A stretch of 64,000 nt of DNA from Deltaproteobacteria bacterium. GTDB lineage: Bacteria; Desulfobacterota; Syntrophobacteria; Syntrophobacterales; Syntrophobacteraceae. The stretch is taken from assembly GCA_021780695.1 (NCBI GenBank), contig JAJXYD010000025.1, positions 248,001-312,000 of the forward strand. Reading direction: 5' to 3'. Positions 8,524-16,656 of this stretch are shown one piece after another (position 1 is the first letter of the stretch; each line of letters begins with the position of its first letter). A program made the translations under genes and the position numbers. The notes below the pieces were generated by a model. That model was given only the letters and a program-made list of their open reading frames with translations. It did no database searches and was not told the origin of the DNA.

Positions 8524-9993
8524 ATGCAAATTCTTTTTTGCTCTTCTGAAGCAAGCCCTTTTGCAAAAACGGGCGGTCTGGCCGATGTGGCCGGTTCCCT
8601 GCCCGAAGCTCTCCACGAACTGGGCTGCGATGTAAGGATTTTCATGCCCCTCTACCGCGGTGTGCGTGAAAAGATGCCTGTCCTAAGGCCCCTTGGCAAC
8701 TCCCCAAGAATCACCGTGGGCCCCCACGACTACCAGGTTTTCTTCTGGCAGGGCAGCACTCTGTCGGGCATTCCGGTCTATTTCCTCGAAAAGGATGAAT
8801 TCTACGACAGGTCCTATCTCTACGGAGATCCCGTTCGCGGCGACTATGAAGACAACCCCGAAAGATTCATCACCTTCAGCCGGGCGGTACGGCATGTCTG
8901 CGAGGCCGCCGGGTGGCATCCCTCCATTTTCCATCTGCACGACTGGCAAACAGGGCCCGCAGCCGCCTACCTGCGCTTCAACCGCCCCCGTGACCCCCGA
9001 TTAGCGGGCTCGGCAACGGTTTTTACCATTCACAACATTGCCTACCAGGGGGTTTTCCCGGCCGCCTTTTTCCCCATGCTGGACCTTCCGCCGCACACAT
9101 GGTCCCCCCGGGGGATCGAATATTGGGGACAGTGCAATCTGCTGAAGGCCGGGATCGTCTACAGCGACTTTGTCACTACCGTAAGTCCGCGCTATGCCGA
9201 TGAAATTACGACGGCCGATTTCGGTTTCGGCCTCGATGGGGTCCTGCGGGAGCGGGAAAAGGATCTGAAGGGCATATTGAACGGAATCGACACAAAAATA
9301 TGGAACCCCCGTACGGACGCCTTTCTCTCCAAGACCTACGACGAAAACGACCTTTCGGGCAAAAAAAGCTGCAAACTCGCTCTTTTAAAGCGCCTGGAAT
9401 TTGCCCAAGACACCTTCGAGTTCCCCCTTTTGGGCATGATTGGCCGCCTGGCCGCCCAGAAAGGCTTCGATCTGCTCGCGCAAATCCTGCCCGAACTTAT
9501 GAAACTGCCTGTAAACCTGGTCATTCTTGGAACCGGAGACGCCTCCATAGAGCAAACCATCCGGGAAAAGGAAAAGCTTTTTCCAAACAGACTAAAATTT
9601 ATAAACAGCTATGACGAGCAAATGGCGCACATGATCGAGGCCGGATCGGATATCTTCCTCATGCCTTCCCGGTATGAGCCCTGCGGACTCAATCAGATGT
9701 ACAGCCTGCGCTACGCAACGATTCCTATCGTTCATGCCACGGGGGGACTGGATAATTCGGTAACCGACATTTTGCTCTGCCCCGAATCGGGGACCGGTTT
9801 TAAGTTCTACAAATACGAGGCGCAAAGTTTTCTGGAAAAAATAAAATCGGCGCTGGAACTCTTTTCCCATTCCCGGAAATGGGAAAAGATGCAAAAGAGG
9901 GCGATGGCCCAGGATTTTTCCTGGACCAGGTCCGCAAAACGCTACCTCGCGATCTACGACCAACTGTTAAAACAGGAGCGCACGCAACAGTAA
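8524..9993 (+). CDS. glgA: Glycogen synthase (GT5)
   Basis: A 489-residue GlgA that transfers glucose from ADP-glucose (in bacteria) to alpha-1,4-glucan. The N-terminal GT-B half opens with the family signature SEASPFAKTGGLADV; Lys15 of KTGGL binds the nucleotide sugar. HLHDWQTG and FTIHNIAYQG follow. The C-terminal half has GRLAAQKGFDLL and SRYEPCGLNQMY, which contains the catalytic-site Glu. Full length. AAGGA precedes the ATG. It stands alone on the plus strand with divergent ispG upstream and a terminator hairpin just downstream. No other glg gene is in the window. Confidence 0.95.
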   Translation: MQILFCSSEASPFAKTGGLADVAGSLPEALHELGCDVRIFMPLYRGVREKMPVLRPLGNSPRITVGPHDYQVFFWQGSTLSGIPVYFLEKDEFYDRSYLYGDPVRGDYEDNPERFITFSRAVRHVCEAAGWHPSIFHLHDWQTGPAAAYLRFNRPRDPRLAGSATVFTIHNIAYQGVFPAAFFPMLDLPPHTWSPRGIEYWGQCNLLKAGIVYSDFVTTVSPRYADEITTADFGFGLDGVLREREKDLKGILNGIDTKIWNPRTDAFLSKTYDENDLSGKKSCKLALLKRLEFAQDTFEFPLLGMIGRLAAQKGFDLLAQILPELMKLPVNLVILGTGDASIEQTIREKEKLFPNRLKFINSYDEQMAHMIEAGSDIFLMPSRYEPCGLNQMYSLRYATIPIVHATGGLDNSVTDILLCPESGTGFKFYKYEAQSFLEKIKSALELFSHSRKWEKMQKRAMAQDFSWTRSAKRYLAIYDQLLKQERTQQ

Positions 9994-10035
9994 TTTTTTA
10001 TGAAAAACGCTACCTCGCCCCACAGTCTTAGGAAA

Positions 10036-10074
10036 CGGAGAACACAACCCAACGGTTGCGCTCTCCGCTTTTCT
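10036..10074 (+). terminator. Intrinsic terminator between glgA and rpoH
   Basis: Stem CGGAGA / TCTCCG continues through a small internal loop into CAACC / GGTTG with a CAAC loop, followed by CTTTTC. It ends glgA on the plus strand. Because rpoH converges on it and its stop codon overlaps, the same hairpin may also serve the minus strand, although the T-run there is weaker. Confidence 0.75.
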
Positions 10075-11050
10075 AAATTTCCACCATGCTTTCCTGCAGC
10101 AGCTCTATGTCGGCTATTTCCTCTTCGAGATAGGCCTTGAGCTTTTTTTTGAGCCTGCTTTCGATCTGGCGCACACGTTCGCGGCTGATTCCGAACTTGT
10201 CGCCGATTTCCTGAAGGGTCATGGGTTCTTCGGTAAGAAGCCTTCTGTCAAATATTACGGCCTCCTTGCCTTTTAGCTGCTCTCTAAAAAGCATGAGCTT
10301 GTCGTGAAGAATCGTTTTGGCTTCCCGGTCGGCTATCTGATCGTCAACGGGCAGATCGTCGGAAGGGAGAAAGGACTTGTGGGTATCCTCGGAATCCTCC
10401 TTTAAGGGGCTGTCAAGCGAGATCTCCCAGCTATTGAGCCTCTGGTCCATTTCGATTATCTCGGATTCCTTGACATCGAGCCGGCGGCTAAGAAGCTTGG
10501 GGGATGCCTCGATCCCCTGGGCCTCCAGTCTTTCCTTTTCCTTTCGCAGATTGAAAAAAAGTTTCCTCTGCGCCTGAGTGGTCCCGATTTTAACCAGCTT
10601 CCAGTTATCCATGATAAACTTTATTATGTAGGCCTTGATCCAGAAAGAGGCGTAGTAGGAAAATTTGTAGCCCCTGTAGGGGTCAAATTTTTTAACCGCC
10701 TGCATAAGCCCCACATTGCCTTCCTGGATCAAATCCATGAGGTTTTGCATCCAGTAGCGTTGAAAGTCCATCGCGATTTTAACGACGAGCCTCAGGTTTG
10801 CGGTTATCAGCTTATAGCCCGAATCGATATCGCCCTTTTCGCGATAGCGAATAGAGAGCTCCAATTCATCTTCTCTGCTAAGGAGCGGGTAACGTTTGAT
10901 CTCGTCGAGGTAGAGCCGGAAAGGGTCGAAGGAAACAGGCTGGTGCCTGTCCTGGGCGCTCGCGGAAGAAGCCTCCTGACCTTTGCGGGTTTCCTCGGGA
11001 TCTTTGGGTTCGGCCGCTGAAGATTTTTTGGCTTTACTGTTTTTAAGCAT
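10073..11050 (-). CDS. rpoH: RpoH-type RNA polymerase sigma factor
   Basis: A 325-residue group 3/RpoH-like sigma-70 family factor, probably the heat-shock sigma. After a low-complexity N-terminus (1-38) come region 1.2/2 (DPFRLYLDEIKRYPLLSRE; NLMDLIQEGNVGLMQAVKKFD; SYYASFWIKAYI), the RpoH box QRKLFFNLRKEK, and region 4 with the helix-turn-helix MTLQEIGDKFGISRERVRQI. The RpoH box is the best evidence for this subtype over RpoD/RpoS. The protein is somewhat longer than the 284-residue E. coli sigma-32 because of the N-terminal extension. ATG start at 11048-11050, with only a distant AGGGA. Convergent with glgA and divergent from hisC. Confidence 0.9.
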   Translation of the reverse strand: MLKNSKAKKSSAAEPKDPEETRKGQEASSASAQDRHQPVSFDPFRLYLDEIKRYPLLSREDELELSIRYREKGDIDSGYKLITANLRLVVKIAMDFQRYWMQNLMDLIQEGNVGLMQAVKKFDPYRGYKFSYYASFWIKAYIIKFIMDNWKLVKIGTTQAQRKLFFNLRKEKERLEAQGIEASPKLLSRRLDVKESEIIEMDQRLNSWEISLDSPLKEDSEDTHKSFLPSDDLPVDDQIADREAKTILHDKLMLFREQLKGKEAVIFDRRLLTEEPMTLQEIGDKFGISRERVRQIESRLKKKLKAYLEEEIADIELLQESMVEI

Positions 11051-11109
11051 AACTCAATCATCCCTTTTGAAAGCGGGAAAACATCGGGGGGCTCTGGTTG
11101 AGCCAGTCA

Positions 11110-11153
11110 GCCAGTACCTGGCAAATGTTATAGCATCACCTGCGAAGATGCAA
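11110..11153 (-). promoter_or_regulatory. Candidate rpoH promoter with palindrome at the start site
   Basis: On the minus strand TTGCAT (11148-11153) and TATAAC (11127-11132) are 15 bases apart, and TATAAC is preceded by TGC like an extended -10. A perfect GCCAG-N3-CTGGC repeat (11110-11122) covers the predicted transcription start, so it could be an operator or a leader stem-loop. Assigned by eye. Confidence 0.35.
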
Positions 11154-11243
11154 TTTTTTCCTCCAGAATGCTTGATTTTTCGATACCTTTTCATTATAAA
11201 ACGGCAGCAAAAAAAATAGAAGGGACCATCGACCCGCAATCAC

Positions 11244-12401
11244 ATGAAACCCTCCGTAGCAGAACATATAGCAAGCATTGTCCCCTATCCTCCAGGCAAG
11301 CCGATCGAAGAACTCGAACGCGAATACGGCATAAGCGGTTCGATAAAACTTGCCAGCAATGAAAACCCTCTGGGGCCCTCGCCAAAGGCTGTTGAGGCCA
11401 TAAGCGCGGCAACCGCCAAACTCAACCGTTACCCGGACGGAAGCGGATTTTATCTCAGAAAGAAGCTGGCCGAAAAACACGGCCTGCCCTTCGAGTCCAT
11501 TCTCCTGGGAAACGGTTCCAATGAAATCATAGAGTTGATCGTAAGGGCCTTTATGAGCCCGGGCGACGAGGTGATGATTCCCTCGCCCTCCTTTCTTCTC
11601 TACAGCCTGGTAGTGCGGTGGATGGGCGGAAAACCCGTGCCCGTGCCCTTAAAGCCCGATCTTGGGATCGACCTGGAGAAGATGGCCGAAGCGGTTACTT
11701 CCAAAACCAAGGTCATTTTCCTCACCAACCCCAACAACCCTACGGGCAAAGTTTTAGGCAAAAGGGATTTCGAGGCGTTTTTATCCCGCATTCCCCAACA
11801 CATTGTAGTCGTTATAGACGAAGCCTACATAGAATTTAACACCAATCCCGATACGATCCGGGGCTTCGATTACATAGGCGAAAAGTGGCCGGCCATAATA
11901 GTTTTACGCACCTTTTCCAAGGCTTACGGATTGGCCGGGCTTCGCATAGGCTTTGGCGCCATGGAGCCCGAGATTGCCGGGTTTTTAAACCGTGTCCGCC
12001 AGCCTTTCAATACAGGGTCTTTAGCACAGGCGGCCGCTCTTGGAGCCCTCGACGACGATGAGTTCATGAACAGGTCCCGCGAGCTCACCTGGAGCGGACT
12101 TCAATTTCTCTATAAAGAAATCGAAAAGATGGGCCTTTCCTACGTCCCGTCGGAGGCCAACTTCTTTCTTATCGACGTGGCCTGTGAAGCCAAAAAGGTC
12201 TACGAAGCGATGCTTCGCCGCGGAGTGATCATCCGGTCGATGGCCTCCTACGGCATGGAGCGCCATATTCGGGTAAGCATAGGACTTGCGGAAGAAAACC
12301 TGCGCTTTATAACCGCCCTGAAGGATGTTTTGGCCGCAATGGGCGAAAACGATTCGGCTCAAAACTCCAAGAGGCTCTCCGGCGGAGTCCAAAACAGGTG
12401 A
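11244..12401 (+). CDS. hisC: Histidinol-phosphate aminotransferase
   Basis: A 385-residue fold-type I PLP aminotransferase. HisC makes histidinol phosphate from imidazole acetol phosphate with glutamate as donor. Visible are KLASNENPLGPSPKA, NRYPDGSGFYLR, TNPNNPTG (161-168), IDEAYIEF (Asp192), and the PLP lysine Lys226 in TFSKAYGLAGLRIG. The order and spacing are typical of HisC, though HisC-like enzymes can act on aromatic substrates. No other his genes are nearby. The stop overlaps the cmk start by four bases (GTGA), so the two are translationally coupled; cmk and rpsA follow. Confidence 0.88.
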   Translation: MKPSVAEHIASIVPYPPGKPIEELEREYGISGSIKLASNENPLGPSPKAVEAISAATAKLNRYPDGSGFYLRKKLAEKHGLPFESILLGNGSNEIIELIVRAFMSPGDEVMIPSPSFLLYSLVVRWMGGKPVPVPLKPDLGIDLEKMAEAVTSKTKVIFLTNPNNPTGKVLGKRDFEAFLSRIPQHIVVVIDEAYIEFNTNPDTIRGFDYIGEKWPAIIVLRTFSKAYGLAGLRIGFGAMEPEIAGFLNRVRQPFNTGSLAQAAALGALDDDEFMNRSRELTWSGLQFLYKEIEKMGLSYVPSEANFFLIDVACEAKKVYEAMLRRGVIIRSMASYGMERHIRVSIGLAEENLRFITALKDVLAAMGENDSAQNSKRLSGGVQNR

Positions 12402-13099
12402 TCATAGCCATCGACGGCCCGGCCGGCGCGGGCAAAAGCACCGTGTGCAAAATGCTGGCAAAGCGTTTGGGCTTCGCCTATCTTGACACCGGGGCAATGT
12501 ATAGGGCCGTTGCTTGGGCACTTGAGACCGCTCCCTCCCACAGGAGCCTTTCACAAACCGATCTGGAAGATCAAAAGGCAGGCGAACTGCTGGAGCGGTT
12601 GCCCCTTCGCTTTGTTATAGAAAGGGGCAGGCTCGAGATTTTTTGGGCTCAAAAGAGCCTGTCCGAGGAACTGCGAGGCCCGCAGGTTACCGAAGCCGCC
12701 TCCAGGCTCTCCCGCCTTCCCGCCATAAGGCAATTTCTGGTAGCCAGGCAAAGAGAGCTTGCCTCTCAGGGGCCGGACTTCGTCGCCGAAGGCCGCGACA
12801 CGACAACCGTGGTTTTTCCCGAGGCCGAGTTAAAAGTCTTTCTTACCGCCGATCTCAAGACCAGGGCGAAAAGGCGCTGTGAAGAATACAGAGCCAAGGG
12901 CGTTGAACTACCCTTGGAGAAGGTCGAAGAGATGCTGGCCCAACGCGACCATGCCGATTCGATGCGCGACCATTCTCCCATGCGCCGGGCCGAAAACGCT
13001 TTCCTGCTCGACACCTCCGGGCTTTGTGTCGAAGAGGTGGTCGAGCGGCTGGCCCAAAAGGCCCGCAACCTTTCCCCGGCCCTTTCGGACGGCCCTTGA
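12398..13099 (+). CDS. cmk: Cytidylate kinase
   Basis: A 233-residue CMP/dCMP kinase. The P-loop IDGPAGAGKSTVCKM begins at residue 5. LDTGAMYRAVA, GRDTTTVVFPEAELKVFL, and RDHADSMRDHSPM followed by LLDTSG match the family; canonical sequences usually have GRDIGTVVFPDA. The GTG start sits within the hisC stop (GTGA), so translation is coupled. The order cmk-rpsA is common in proteobacteria and supports the call. Confidence 0.95.
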   Translation: MIIAIDGPAGAGKSTVCKMLAKRLGFAYLDTGAMYRAVAWALETAPSHRSLSQTDLEDQKAGELLERLPLRFVIERGRLEIFWAQKSLSEELRGPQVTEAASRLSRLPAIRQFLVARQRELASQGPDFVAEGRDTTTVVFPEAELKVFLTADLKTRAKRRCEEYRAKGVELPLEKVEEMLAQRDHADSMRDHSPMRRAENAFLLDTSGLCVEEVVERLAQKARNLSPALSDGP

Positions 13100-13181
13100 A
13101 GAGTTGGGCGCCGGGCTTTTGCCGCCTTCTATTGGGAGCCCTTGCGCAAAGCCGGTTTAGAACTTTACGATTGCTTATTGG

Positions 13182-13208
13182 AACTCTGTTTGATAGAGTT
13201 TATCTTTT
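13182..13208 (+). terminator. Weak hairpin with T-rich tail before rpsA
   Basis: AACTCT (13182-13187) and AGAGTT (13195-13200) form a short stem with loop GTTTGAT, followed by TATCTTTT. It sits 44 bp before the rpsA start and could attenuate read-through from hisC-cmk or be a leader element. The stem is short and AT-rich. Confidence 0.3.
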
Positions 13209-13251
13209 AGGCGAAACGCCAAAAATCAGGTAAGGGGGCAAGATACGATCG

Positions 13252-15036
13252 ATGACCGTAAAAGATGAAATCGAAAAACAAAACCTTGAACCGGATTCCT
13301 ATTTTTCGTCCGACGATCAGGACACCGACGAAGAAATGGATTCCATGCACGACCTTTATGAGGATAGCTTCCGTAATTTCCAGGAGGGCGAGGTAGTTCG
13401 CGGAACCATCGTTCAGGTAAGCGATGACTTCGTCATGGTGGATATAGGGTATAAATCGGAAGGCCAGATCCCCATTCACGAATTTAGAGACGAAACCGGC
13501 AAGCCCAGGGCCGTCATAGGGGATGAAATAGACGTTTTGCTCGAATTCCATGACGATGATGACGGCACTATTCACCTGTCCAAGGAAAAGGCCGCCAAGA
13601 TAAAGGTATGGGATGACATAAGCCGCATCTACAGCGACGACGGCATTATCGATGGAAAGGTCACGGCAAAAGTAAAGGGTGGTCTGGCCGTCGATATCGG
13701 AGTTCAGGCTTTCCTGCCCGGTTCCCAGGTGGACCTGCGGCCGGTTAGAAATCTTGAGTCGCTTATAGGGCATACCTTTGCCTTTAAGGTGCTCAAATAC
13801 AACAAAAAGAGAAGAAACGTAGTGCTTTCGCGCCGCGCGCTGCTTGAAAAAGAGCGTGAGGAGATGAAATCGACCACACTGTCGACTCTGGAAGACAACA
13901 AGGTGGTTGAAGGCATCGTAAAGAACATAACCGACTACGGCGTGTTCGTGGATCTGGGCGGAATCGACGGCCTGCTGCATATAACGGATATGAGCTGGGG
14001 CAGGGTCGGTCACCCTTCGGAGATGTTTCAGATCGGCGACAAGATAAACGTCAAGGTGCTTAGCTTCGATAAGGAAAGCGAAAGAGTTTCCCTGGGGCTA
14101 AAGCAGCTGATAAACGATCCCTGGACGAAGGCCGAAGGCAAGTATCCGGTTGGAGAAAAGGTTCAGGGCAGGGTCGTAAGCCTTACCGACTACGGCGCGT
14201 TCATCGAAATCGAAGAAGGCGTCGAGGGTCTCATACACGTCTCGGAGATGTCCTGGACCAAGAAAGTTCGCCATCCTTCCAAGTTCATCTCGGTAGGCGA
14301 CGAGGTTGAGGCGGTCGTACTCAGCATCAATCCCGAGAGCAAGCGCATCTCGCTTGGCATGAAGCAGCTCGAATCAAACCCCTGGGATGTCATTGCCCAA
14401 AAGTACCCGGTTGGGACTACGATTGCCGGCAAAATCAAGAATATAACCGATTTTGGTATTTTTATCGGAATCGACGAGGGCATCGACGGTCTGGTGCATA
14501 TCTCCGATATTTCCTGGACAAAACGGGTAAAACACCCTTCGGAGGTTTTCCGCAAAAACCAGGAAGTCCAGGCGATCGTGCTCAATATAGATAAGGAAAA
14601 CGAGAGATTTTCCCTGGGCATTAAGCAGCTTGAATCCGATCCCTGGGAAAGCATTCCCTATCGCTACCCGATCGGCAGCATCGTCTCGGGACCGATCACC
14701 AATGTCACCGATTTCGGCCTCTTCGTTGAACTTGAGGAAGGAATCGAGGGTCTGGTTCACGTCTCCGAGATCAGCAAGGAAAAGATCAAGTCTCCGGTTG
14801 GACAGTTTAAGCCCGGCGACTCCATTACGGCCAGGGTTATCAATATCTCTTCCAAGGACAGAAAGATCGGCCTTTCGATAAAGAAAATGGAAGAGCAAGA
14901 TGACCGCTCCAACTACGACGAGTACATGAACACCAGCAGGGCGGCCACCTCGAACCTGGGCGAATTGCTCAAAGAAGAACTCGAAGCAAAGGCTCAGAGC
15001 ACGGCCAACAACGTTTCAAACAATGATAAGAACTGA
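13252..15036 (+). CDS. rpsA: 30S ribosomal protein S1
   Basis: A 594-residue S1 with six S1/OB-fold repeats at about residues 46-115, 129-195, 218-285, 303-372, 390-459 and 477-546. Repeats 3-6 carry the ITDYGVFVDLGGIDGLLHIT-type core, and each ends in a SLGxKQLxxxPW-like segment. S1 binds mRNA on the small subunit and helps initiation on structured or SD-poor messages. The N-terminus is acidic (SSDDQDTDEEMDSM). TAAGGGGG lies about 13 bases before the ATG. Six repeats is the usual proteobacterial number. It lies between cmk and sppA. Confidence 0.97.
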   Translation: MTVKDEIEKQNLEPDSYFSSDDQDTDEEMDSMHDLYEDSFRNFQEGEVVRGTIVQVSDDFVMVDIGYKSEGQIPIHEFRDETGKPRAVIGDEIDVLLEFHDDDDGTIHLSKEKAAKIKVWDDISRIYSDDGIIDGKVTAKVKGGLAVDIGVQAFLPGSQVDLRPVRNLESLIGHTFAFKVLKYNKKRRNVVLSRRALLEKEREEMKSTTLSTLEDNKVVEGIVKNITDYGVFVDLGGIDGLLHITDMSWGRVGHPSEMFQIGDKINVKVLSFDKESERVSLGLKQLINDPWTKAEGKYPVGEKVQGRVVSLTDYGAFIEIEEGVEGLIHVSEMSWTKKVRHPSKFISVGDEVEAVVLSINPESKRISLGMKQLESNPWDVIAQKYPVGTTIAGKIKNITDFGIFIGIDEGIDGLVHISDISWTKRVKHPSEVFRKNQEVQAIVLNIDKENERFSLGIKQLESDPWESIPYRYPIGSIVSGPITNVTDFGLFVELEEGIEGLVHVSEISKEKIKSPVGQFKPGDSITARVINISSKDRKIGLSIKKMEEQDDRSNYDEYMNTSRAATSNLGELLKEELEAKAQSTANNVSNNDKN

Positions 15037-15043
15037 TCTCCGC

Positions 15044-15075
15044 AAAGGAGAGCGGTGAAGAGTTTCAAACGATGA
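15044..15075 (+). other. Possible six-codon minigene coupling rpsA to sppA
   Basis: AAAGGAG (15044-15050) lies at ideal distance from GTG (15055-15057). That GTG opens a six-codon frame ending at TGA (15073-15075), which overlaps the sppA ATG (15072-15074). The sppA ATG itself is about 21 bases from this ribosome site, and its own frame has no other start nearby. Translation of sppA may therefore depend on termination-reinitiation from the minigene. Confidence 0.3.
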
Positions 15076-15947
15076 AAGTACGCGGCTGCCTCATTGGACT
15101 TGCAATCGGCATTGTTTTGACGCTGCTGGCTGTCGGCCTCGTCTCGGGCGGTGCAGAGATGTTCAGCGGCAGCCGCATTGGGGAAATCGACATAACGGGA
15201 ACCATTCTTGGTTCCCGTTCCACTCTCAATGAGCTCAAAAAATTCAGGAAAAATTCGTCGATCAAGGCGATTTTGCTTCGCATGGACTCCCCCGGAGGGG
15301 CTGTGGCCCCGTCGCAGGAGATATACACAGAGGTCCTGCGCACGGTCAAGGTCAAGCCGGTGGTGGTGTCGATGGGTAGCGTAGCGGCCTCGGGCGCTTA
15401 CTATATCGCCTCGGCGGCAACGCGCATCCTGGCCGACCCCGGTACGCTCACGGGAAGCATCGGTGTAATCATTCACCTGCCCAACATGCAGGGGCTCTTC
15501 GATAAGGTCGGCTACAAGACGGTAACCATCAAAAGCGGGCAATTCAAAGACATTGGAGATCCCGACCGTGAGATTACCCCGGCCGAACAAGCCCTGCTCC
15601 AATCAACGATAGACACTACCTACAATCAGTTCGTGCGCGATGTTTCACGGGCCCGGAATTTGCCCGAGGCGCAGGTCCGAAAGATTGCCGACGGCAGGGT
15701 TATCCTTGGCGAAGACGCACTCAAATTCAAACTCATCGACCAAATCGGCAATTACGAAGATGCGCTCCGGGTAGCCGGTCGGCTTGGCGGCATAAAGGGC
15801 GAGCCGGAAGTTCAAAAGGCCAAAAAGGACCACTCTTCGCTTCTTGGCGCCTTGATCGGCGGAAAGGCAAGCGAGCGATTGAGCCAAATCCTGGCCTCCC
15901 CTTCATCAGGTCTTATGTATGAGCTTCCCGGTTTTGGAACTCGTTAA
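15072..15947 (+). CDS. sppA: Signal peptide peptidase SppA (short, S49 family)
   Basis: A 291-residue membrane-anchored serine peptidase that cleaves signal-peptide remnants. A single N-terminal membrane segment (about 5-27) is followed by the S49 domain: RMDSPGGAVAPSQEIY, MGSVAASGAYYIASAA with the predicted nucleophile Ser107, and IKSGQFKDIGDPDRE with the predicted general base Lys159. The Ser-Lys spacing of 52 equals that of the Bacillus-type half-length SppA. The C-terminal 30 residues are variable. It follows rpsA by 35 bp and converges on the YrdC gene. Confidence 0.92.
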   Translation: MKVRGCLIGLAIGIVLTLLAVGLVSGGAEMFSGSRIGEIDITGTILGSRSTLNELKKFRKNSSIKAILLRMDSPGGAVAPSQEIYTEVLRTVKVKPVVVSMGSVAASGAYYIASAATRILADPGTLTGSIGVIIHLPNMQGLFDKVGYKTVTIKSGQFKDIGDPDREITPAEQALLQSTIDTTYNQFVRDVSRARNLPEAQVRKIADGRVILGEDALKFKLIDQIGNYEDALRVAGRLGGIKGEPEVQKAKKDHSSLLGALIGGKASERLSQILASPSSGLMYELPGFGTR

Positions 15948-15965
15948 AAAAGGGCGCGCTCCCTT
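15944..15965 (-). terminator. Intrinsic terminator of the YrdC-domain gene
   Basis: On the minus strand AAGGG-AGCGCG-CCCTT is followed by TTTTAA. It lies directly after the YrdC-domain gene stop and overlaps the sppA stop codon on the other strand. Confidence 0.6.
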
Positions 15966-15969
15966 ATAG

Positions 15970-16581
15970 CTATTGAAAGGGGGTAACGTCTCCCGCGCCT
16001 TCCCGCAGGATTTCGGGCGTATCGTCTACGAGTGAAATGACGCTTGAAGCCACACCGCGAACGATACCCCCGTCAACGATAAGATCTATGGCATAGCCGA
16101 TTTTTTCCTGTATTTCGTGCGGTGTGGACAAAACCTCTCTGGTTTCGGGGTGGGTGGCGCTCGTGCTGATTATCGGACGTCCGAGCGCCATAGTAATTGC
16201 CAGGCATATAGGGTGGTCGGGAACACGGATACCAACGGTCTGCCTTTTGGTCAGCATAATGCGGGGCACCATACGCGAGCCCTCCAAAACGAAGGTGTAA
16301 GGTCCGGGTAAAAGCCGCTTCATGTTTTTATAGGCATAATTGGTAACCTGGGCGTATTCGCTCAAGTTCTTGAGGTCGCTGCATATAAAGCTGAAGGGCT
16401 GCTGTTTGGAGCGGCGCTTGAGAAGATAGAGCTTTTCGATGGAAGCTTTGTTTAGCAGGTCGCAGCCTATGCCGTAGTAGGTGTCGGTGGGATAGGCTAT
16501 TATTCCCCCGGATTCCAGTATATCGACGATTTTTTTGATCTTGCGCGGCTCGGGGTGGTTTGGATTTATTTCCAGGATCAT
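15970..16581 (-). CDS. YrdC/Sua5-domain protein (YciO-like)
   Basis: A 203-residue single-domain YrdC protein. Family members bind RNA and threonine/ATP and include TsaC/Sua5, which makes threonylcarbamoyl-AMP for tRNA t6A. Visible motifs are AYPTDTYYGIGCDL, LKRRSKQQPFSFICSD, LLPGPYTFVLEG, VGIRVPDHPIC, PIISTSATHP and a C-terminal REGAGDVTPF. The KRRSKQQPFS pattern and length look closer to YciO than to TsaC, so the tRNA role is uncertain. The frame opens at TTG 16587, but ATG two codons downstream has TAGGAG nine bases upstream and is preferred. Confidence 0.85.
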   Translation of the reverse strand: MILEINPNHPEPRKIKKIVDILESGGIIAYPTDTYYGIGCDLLNKASIEKLYLLKRRSKQQPFSFICSDLKNLSEYAQVTNYAYKNMKRLLPGPYTFVLEGSRMVPRIMLTKRQTVGIRVPDHPICLAITMALGRPIISTSATHPETREVLSTPHEIQEKIGYAIDLIVDGGIVRGVASSVISLVDDTPEILREGAGDVTPFQ

Positions 16582-16656
16582 CGGCAATGGCTCCTAATGT
16601 AAAGTAGTTCGAAAATAATGGCATCCGAAAGCTTATGTCAAGTAAGGAAAGGTGTC

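Noticed and set aside
9936..10017. 15-base direct repeat AAAACGCTACCTCGC at the glgA end and just after it
   Set aside because: Too short and isolated for a mobile element or attachment site; probably chance.
13207..14013. 268-codon minus-strand frame opposite rpsA
   Set aside because: Shadow of the S1 gene; no ribosome site and no family.
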